From: Synchiropus splendidus
Lineage: Eukaryota > Chordata > Actinopteri > Syngnathiformes > Callionymidae
Reading direction: 5' to 3'
Assembly (NCBI RefSeq): GCF_027744825.2
Contig: NC_071342.1
Coordinates: forward strand, 11,613,501-11,677,500
Length of the DNA: 64,000 nucleotides
Made by a program: the position numbers and the translations under genes. Below are positions 58,303 through 64,000 of the stretch, piece after piece. Within the stretch, counting starts at the first letter, position 1; each line of letters starts with the position of its first letter. Below the pieces are notes generated by a model that saw only the letters and a program-made list of their open reading frames with translations, ran no database searches and had not been told where the DNA came from.

Positions 58303-58934
58303 GTGGTGGCATGACGGAAGGAGCTAGCCCACTAACATTCGTTTATGTTTTCAACAAATAGCTACCGATGCTATCAGCTCATCGTACTTATTACCCATCT
58401 TTAGTAACAATTTACGTTTTGAACTGGGGCTGCAGCAGACAAGGATTTTTTTTTAAACAAACCTTAAAACGGATGTATGTTTAGGTAAATAATTTTCTTG
58501 GTTAGAGATTTTTTTTTTTTAGGCGGTGCGACTGGGCATTTCCGCCAACAACTGACGACTTCTGATACCTTTACTTCTTTCATTTACTGTCAAAAAACAG
58601 CAGAACCCATCTGGTCGTTGATGTCTGGGATACATTATATCATGGCGTGTTGATCTCACAACAAAGATATGAAAACATCAACGGTGAACAGACATCAACC
58701 ATGAGTTGCCACTGATGGGTTTTGGCATATTTTGACTGTAAATGATCAAATAAATAATCATCAGTCGACAGATATGCCCGTGCCTTTCTTGCACAGGGTT
58801 GTTACTGACCACTTTATGTTTTTACTACACCTTTTTTAATAATAGAGAAACTCTGGAAGGGAATCTGCCTTCACAGGTCTGATGAAAGGACCTGCAAGAG
58901 GGTCCATGAGCAATTAAATATGCAGGTAATGCAG

Positions 58935-58969
<35 letters not shown>
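58935..58969. repeat. Compound (GT)n-(GA)n microsatellite
   Basis: About eight GT units pass directly into about nine GA units, a typical vertebrate compound microsatellite. Confidence 0.97.
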
Positions 58970-59369
58970 CGTGTGGCCATGCATGTTCATCACAGAATAG
59001 AGTCCGGGTACGTGACTGCGCTCTCGGGAACTCAGCCAGATTTAAGAAAGCACAAAGGAGTACTGAAGACCAGCTGCTACATTATTTATCTCACACACAC
59101 TAAACCCCTTTCGCTCACACTTGTGAACTTGTTTGTGTTTGTGACTTGCGCTGCAGTGTTTAAACTTCCCGTTTGTTGTCATGAAATTCTCTTCCTCTGC
59201 TGTCTGCTGCAAATCTGTCTTTTGAATGATGCGGCTGGCTGTTCCTGTTGGATAAGGACAACACACTCCCGAACACAAACCTTCTCCCTCACACTTCTGC
59301 GGTGATGGCGGTGGCAGACTGGCTGACGTACGACGACTCCTCCTTTATTCATGAGTCCAAATAAGTGCA

Positions 59370-59690
59370 CATTAAATAATCATGAGCCGCGGCAATATTC
59401 ACAATGCTTCGCACCTAATTGAGCAATTTGAGAAGGAAGTCAGAAAAGTAATGTCCTTTTTCTTACCGGATTTTAAGAACCTGACTAAAAGCAATTCGCT
59501 GATTATTGAAGCGTCAAAAATGATTTTCCAGCCGAGGCGAAACTTTCTGCTGAGGATCACAAATGTCCTGACTTCGACATATAAAACGCTTGTGTCCATT
59601 AGAAAGCCAGTTGCTGTCAAGCTGTTTTTAAATCATCACATTCATCTGGCGGCAGACCAGGAGGGTGGAAAGTTTCTAAGTTTCTAAGTA
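59370..59690. promoter_or_regulatory. Conserved-element-like sequence that also holds a 101-codon open frame
   Basis: ATTAAATAATCATGAGCCGC GGCAATATTCACAATGCTTC, CACCTAATTGAGCAATTTGA and CGCTGATTATTGAAGCGTCA are dense in TAAT/ATTA cores, as in developmental enhancers. An ATG at 59382 opens 101 codons (MSRGNIHNASHLIEQFEKEV at the start). The peptide has no family I know, no splice structure and no promoter nearby. I favour non-coding conservation over a gene. Confidence 0.28.
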
Positions 59691-60469
59691 TTCATCGCTG
59701 TTTTTTTATGATCATTACTGCAACTATAACTATCTTTTTATAAAAATATCCCGCCTGTAAAAATGCTTAGCCGCGGGTTTTGTCACAGTGAAGTGGTTTT
59801 CACCTAATTAGGTAGTTAGGTCACTGGAAAATCGTACTTACGCATTAGTTTGTAGGGTCTGAAGCATCGCTGCAGGCTATGAAACCTTCCTCTACCATTA
59901 AATCTGACAGCTATACTGCATGTGCTCCACGAGGAAGGCTAAACCGCTCATCATTGTTTTTGCTTTTAAGAGAGAAATATTGCAGCTAAAGGCGCTAATG
60001 ACTTGAGAGAGCGTTCAAATATTTGGTTATGCTTATTCAGATGAGTCAAGTTGAATTTAAGAAGCAAGATTTGCATGTTTTCACATTCACAGTTTTGTTC
60101 TTTGAGAGGGAAGAGGGAATTCATTTTCACAGCACACTACAAAACAGTACTGGACCTCACAACCCTTCACTTACACAAACTTGGTAAACACATGCATTTA
60201 GACTTTCACTCCGAGAGGTTTGCTGATCAGGAATATAAGACCTATCCACATAAAAATTCATTTTTTCCCCTGCCATTTTCAATAAAAGTGTTCTGCAAAC
60301 GCTTTGAAGGAAAAATGTGCGTCCACATGAAATAAATGAAAAGAAGATCCATTTATGCTCCCTCTGCGTATGACATTGTACCCGTCTGCTTCAAGCGAAA
60401 TTAGCGTCACTGATCACATGCTTCCATACATTGCTTGCATTTGTGTTGCTGTTCACCGATATATCCAAC

Positions 60470-60960
60470 AGGGGGAGCAGCCCAGAGTCAAACGTTTAGG
60501 ACAATGACAAACTCCAAGAAAAAAAACATGGCGACTGTGTAGGAAGCATTGATAATGTACCTCTTGCACTGAAGAGGAAACACAAGGAAGCATTGGTCGG
60601 TGAGGTTGTTTAATACATTACAACTGGAGGACACAGAATTTCTGCCATTGTGTATTGGGTAGTTACAGCAACACTGCCCCCTAAGGTTCCCGGTGGTACA
60701 GCTCCATTTGGTGCGTATCCGTAAGCTTTGTGGAAACATGCAGAAATACGGAGGAAATGAACACAGAGCATGGACTGCAGGCTCCGTCCATATCTGTATG
60801 TAACGTTGAGCGTTTAAAATGTCACAAAATTGATCTTTAAAAAAATTAAAATCTGCTGGCTGTTCACCATTTTTGGAACGACACAATGTCATTGGCAGCT
60901 CATTCTGCGCTCACGGAAAGTACCAAAACAAATATGGCGGAGTAGCAGATCCAACCAGCT
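60470..60960. repeat. Possible dispersed repeat, unclassified
   Basis: AACAGGGGGAGCAGCCC at 60469 and AACACTGCCCCCTAAGGTTC near 60671 (CAGGGGGAGCA and the complementary TGCCCCCT), with ACATGGCGAC and ATATGGCGGAG near the two sides, look like a transposable-element body in reverse orientation. No ends can be fixed. The 134-codon minus frame at 60488-60892 has no recognisable domain and is probably chance. Confidence 0.25.
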
Positions 60961-63055
60961 CTGTCTTTGCTAAACGCTAGATTTTGGCTTCATTTCGGGT
61001 TTTAGCGAAAAAGAGAAAATCTGAGATGGATACAAGACAAACAGTGTGCAAGCATCGCAAAACTACGATAAAGCAGTTCGGCAAACCCACATATACATGT
61101 ATTGTATAGCGAGGCATCTCTCAGAGATCACATGGAATAGCAGGCTGCCACTTTCACTGAGACAGATGTGCCATGGTTTACCAAGAGACTAAAAGAACCG
61201 TCGCCATGAAAGGCACTTTTCTCAGAATTTAAAAGGCTACATGTTTAACTTAGCTTTTTTATTTTTTTATACGGAGGCAGTTTTCTGTTGTTACTTAAAT
61301 GCTTAACAGTTAACAAAAGTCACTTAAATGTCTCTGTCACTCTGTCTTGCACAGCAAATTAGAGTAGATCATGATCATTAATCTTGTTAAATAAAATCGC
61401 TTTGGACTGAAAAATCGATTTGGAATCGAAACGTGAAAAAGACGGAATCTAATCAAGTGATTGTGCGACAGAAAAAGATTCTCATCCATGCATGAAAGTG
61501 AATGTTCGAGAAACGTCCTCTTGTCAAGATGTGACCCCTGGTGTGAGAGAATGTGATGTTTAAGCATTTAGAGTCAAACTTGGCTACAAGTCAACAAAGA
61601 TGTTGAAGGATATTAACTGGGAGTCGGAGATCTGATAGATTTGTTTTCAAGAAGTTGTGGTTTGGTTGCACAGACGAAGATGTGAAGCCACAATCTTAAT
61701 TCTCTTCTCTCTGTTATGAAAACTGGCATGCTCATTGACTGAGAATGCCAGTTTTCTGTGGTTGAACTTGTATGGATATCACCAACATCACCGTCCTTTT
61801 GTGGACTGAACCAAAATTTCTTGTCAAAACAAGCTGTCCGACACCCAAAGGCCCTGTGGTTTAGTGCCCTCAGGGCCAGATGAGAAGTGGATGTCTGACG
61901 TCCTGTCATGGAATGCAAAGCTTTTTTAGTTGCCAGTTGTTGGAGCATATTGGAACCTAGATGGCACTGGTGCGACACCATGACCCGTACAATTCATTGT
62001 AGTAGACGGAAGTAGTGCAAGACACTTTCACTCCAAGATTTGGGAGAAGGAAGAGCCCTTCTCGTGAGGTCGTAATCTCAAAACACAAAAACAGTTTTCC
62101 TGAATGGCCACAGTGGGACTGACTGAAAAGATTGACTTCAGGAACCGCTCATTCAGCACAACACAAACTTCCACCCACTGATAGCACATATTTATGTATT
62201 TATATACATTCATGCATTTTTAACTTCAGCATGTTGGAATGAGTCTGTAAACATGCTTACATCAGCACAGGGGTTAGCTAAAAGCCCACAAGGCTGAAGC
62301 TGCAGGGCGGATGGCGGCGGCAGCACATGGTAACGCAGGAGAAAGGTGCGTGTGAGAATGGATGTGGAGCAAGAACAAGGCTGTCCTTGGAAGCATGTGA
62401 GGTTTCACTTCGGAAATAGTAGTGTTGCAGGAGTAATCGTGACGTTTATAGATGAGAATGAAGTGGAGCCGAGCTTCTTCTCCTTCAGGAAAACATCAGG
62501 GGCGCCATTCATCTCATTATTTTGCTAATCGCTCCAGACTTTTCAATAATGGAGACAATTAGCCGACATTAAGAAGTGAGGGGGATGCTAAATGACAAAG
62601 AGGGTGAATGATGCTCCGCTCTGTGAAGGATGGCCGGGTGAATTCATTTTAGGATGCACTATTGACTAACACACACAGACAGCAGAAGAATTACACATCT
62701 AAGTTTTCAGCATATACAAGTTGTCTGCTGGCATCATTTTGGCAGACGCTCCTCCTGGACGTGTTTATAAGGTACCCCTCACATGCCAAGGGAGGACTGC
62801 ACCTGTGTGTTGCTTGCAAGGTATAGTCTTTTTGAAATTAATAAGCAAATGAGTCAGGTCCATTGATCTCTTGAACTCTTCACCTAAAGCTCTATTCTGA
62901 GTGAAATTGGAGCTTCTACAGACAGTAATACTTTACAGCCTCACAATCTTTGCAACCACAGGATTAGAACTAAGCGAAACTACCAGTGTGAGGTGTCCAT
63001 CCTTCAATGCGTCTTGTGTAAATGACGTTGCTTCTTGTGATGGGTAGATGAGGTT
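60961..63055. other. Intergenic: nothing recognised
   Basis: Frames of up to 122 codons (61613-61981 minus) lack domains. No repeat was recognised before the LINE tail at 63056. Confidence 0.35.
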
Positions 63056-63121
63056 TCATCAGAATCAGAATCAGATTTCTTGCCATGGTCAGCACGTTAT
63101 TCCAAAGCACTTTCCCACCAA
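63056..63121 (-). mobile_element. 3' untranslated end and TCAGAA-repeat tail of the L2-type LINE
   Basis: The plus strand reads CATCAGAATCAGAATCAGATTT near 63057-63078. On the minus strand this is the short (TGATTC)n-type tail that ends many teleost LINEs of this group. It lies directly 3' of the polymerase frame at 63122-63745, so the frame and tail belong to one 5'-truncated or interrupted copy. Confidence 0.7.
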
Positions 63122-63144
63122 CTAGCAAAGTGCTTTGGAATAAC
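63096..63144. repeat. Perfect 18-bp inverted repeat with a 13-base loop
   Basis: GTTATTCCAAAGCACTTT at 63096-63113 is exactly complementary to AAAGTGCTTTGGAATAAC at 63127-63144, with 13 bases between. It sits at the end of the LINE polymerase frame. The 63127-63144 arm overlaps the last codons, and the other arm lies in the 3' untranslated part. Confidence 0.95.
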
Positions 63145-63745
63145 GGGCAGTCAAAAACATAATAATAATCATAATAAAATAAAATCTGGATAAAGTCTGG
63201 ATCAACCGTAGCCTCCTGCCAGAGGGGAGAGGAACAAACAGTCCATGTCCAGGGTGAGAAGGGTTGGCTCTGATCCCACCTGCACATCTCTGGGTCCTGG
63301 AGACATACAGGTCCCGAAGAGGTGGCAGGCTGCAACCGATCACCTTCTCAGCAGAACGTACGATGCGCTGCAGTCTGCTCTTGTCCCTGGAGGTGGCGCT
63401 GCTGTACCAGACAGTGATAGAGGAGGTGAGGATGGACTGGATGATGGCCGTGTAGAACTCCACCAGCAACTTTGTCGGTAGTCGTAGTTTTCGTAGCTGC
63501 CTCAAGAAGAACATTTTCTGCTGGGCCTTCCTGATGAGGGACCTGATGGTTGGCTCCCATTTGAGGTCCTCAGTGATGGTGGTTCCCAGGAAGCAGAAGG
63601 AGTCCACAATAGGAATAGGTAAACCAGCCAACATGAGAGGGGATGGAGAAACTGTGACTCTCCTGAAGTCTATGAGCATCTCCACTGTCTTCTGGGCGTT
63701 GAGCTCCAGGTTGTTGTGGCTGCACCAGGACACCAGCCGCTCCAC
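63122..63745 (-). mobile_element. L2-type LINE fragment: C-terminal part of the reverse transcriptase ORF, 207 codons open
   Basis: The minus-strand frame is uninterrupted over 207 codons. It carries the hallmarks of the C-terminal end of an L2/CR1-group non-LTR retrotransposon polymerase: NNLELNAQKT near the start, FLGTTITEDLKW around residues 52-63, KAQQKMFFLRQLRKL, SITVWYSSAT, and the closing SAEKVIG..LPPLRDLY and LPSGRR blocks. The element would copy itself by target-primed reverse transcription. The catalytic part of the polymerase and the endonuclease would lie 5', beyond 63760, but a small MITE interrupts there. The absence of stops or frameshifts suggests a fairly young insertion. The last codons run into a hairpin and then a TCAGAA-type tail. 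The clade assignment rests on remembered family motifs. Confidence 0.85.
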
Positions 63746-63778
63746 CTCCCTCCTGTAAGCCGACTCATCTCCATCTGA

Positions 63779-63920
63779 GAAACAGTGTCCTAATTGTCAG
63801 AGGCCACCATGTGGCACTGCTGTCAAATGTTGGGTTTGAGCAACTAATTCAATGAAACCTCACAACACTTCTAAACCAAAGCGCCATCTAGTGGACTCTA
63901 AAAATTAGGACACTGTTTCA
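63779..63920 (-). mobile_element. MITE, copy 3 (GAAACAGTGTCC inverted ends)
   Basis: The left end reads GAAACAGTGTCC and the right end GGACACTGTTTC. Reverse-complemented, the interior matches copy 1 at 22145-22293: an ACTAGATGGCGCT segment, then TTTGGTTTAGAA, TGAGG.TTCATTGA.TTAGTTG, and a GTGCCA..TGGTGGCCTCTGA segment. It is about 142 bases with no coding capacity, so any mobility would need a transposase supplied elsewhere. It abuts the upstream edge of the LINE frame and probably inserted into it. I could not define a target duplication. Confidence 0.7.
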
Positions 63921-64000
63921 TCAACCCTGCACTACTGTTTCATGATGCTTCATGTCTCATGATACCTCATCTCATGCCCCTTGATATTACTGCCAAACAA

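Noticed and set aside
63245..63560. Frames on both strands overlapping the LINE
   Set aside because: They are shadows of the intact L2-type polymerase frame on the minus strand.
1..64000. tRNA, rRNA, riboswitch, bacterial operon, phage or defence-system signatures
   Set aside because: None were seen on either strand. The window reads as vertebrate non-coding DNA throughout.

Overview
This window is vertebrate nuclear DNA, almost certainly from a ray-finned (teleost) fish. It has no operon-like gene packing, and nearly every open frame is short and unrelated to its neighbours. The recognisable repeats are typical of teleosts: Rex3 and L2-type LINE fragments, hAT and Tc1/mariner-type terminal inverted repeats, and many CA, TA and GA microsatellites. 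I see no rRNA, tRNA, CRISPR array or bacterial-type gene. Most open frames look like chance frames in non-coding DNA.

The best host-gene signal is on the minus strand at about 21.2-21.53 kb. A CpG-dense block with an inverted CCAAT box leads into a leader with a short upstream frame. An ATG at 21277 then opens 25 codons ending exactly at a consensus splice donor (G|GTGAGT). I read this as promoter plus first coding exon of a gene running leftwards, with at least 21.2 kb of intron 1 filling positions 1-21201. I do not recognise the protein from 25 residues. A weaker candidate is a plus-strand terminal exon at 27262-27380.

Region by region: 1-21.2 kb is presumed intron with few repeats, a 208-codon unassigned frame (5.7-6.3 kb), a pyrimidine-rich tract (6.2-6.6 kb), and at 16.9-20.5 kb two related hAT-type ends plus a 698-bp inverted-repeat element. 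21.5-33 kb is non-coding, with a small MITE, a possible terminal exon, a fish-type GAGGACATT repeat and a Rex3 fragment. 33.8-35.1 kb has conserved-element-like sequence, a foldback element and a 77-bp mariner MITE. 39-45.4 kb has a TA microsatellite, an LTR-like repeat with an exact 100-bp tandem duplication, a near-identical second copy of part of the 19.5-kb element, a second MITE and a 985-bp hAT-type element enclosing gene-like sequence. 48.6 kb has a second Rex3 fragment. 49.8-60 kb alternates conserved-element-like stretches with repeats, including a LINE 3' end at 56.3-56.8 kb. 63.0-63.9 kb has an L2-type LINE with an open 207-codon frame, a perfect hairpin at its 3' end and a third MITE copy against its upstream edge.

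No set of genes here works as one system. The picture is a long first intron plus a gene-poor upstream region, probably regulatory and seeded with transposons. Repeat family names come from recognising sequence patterns by eye, not from a database search.
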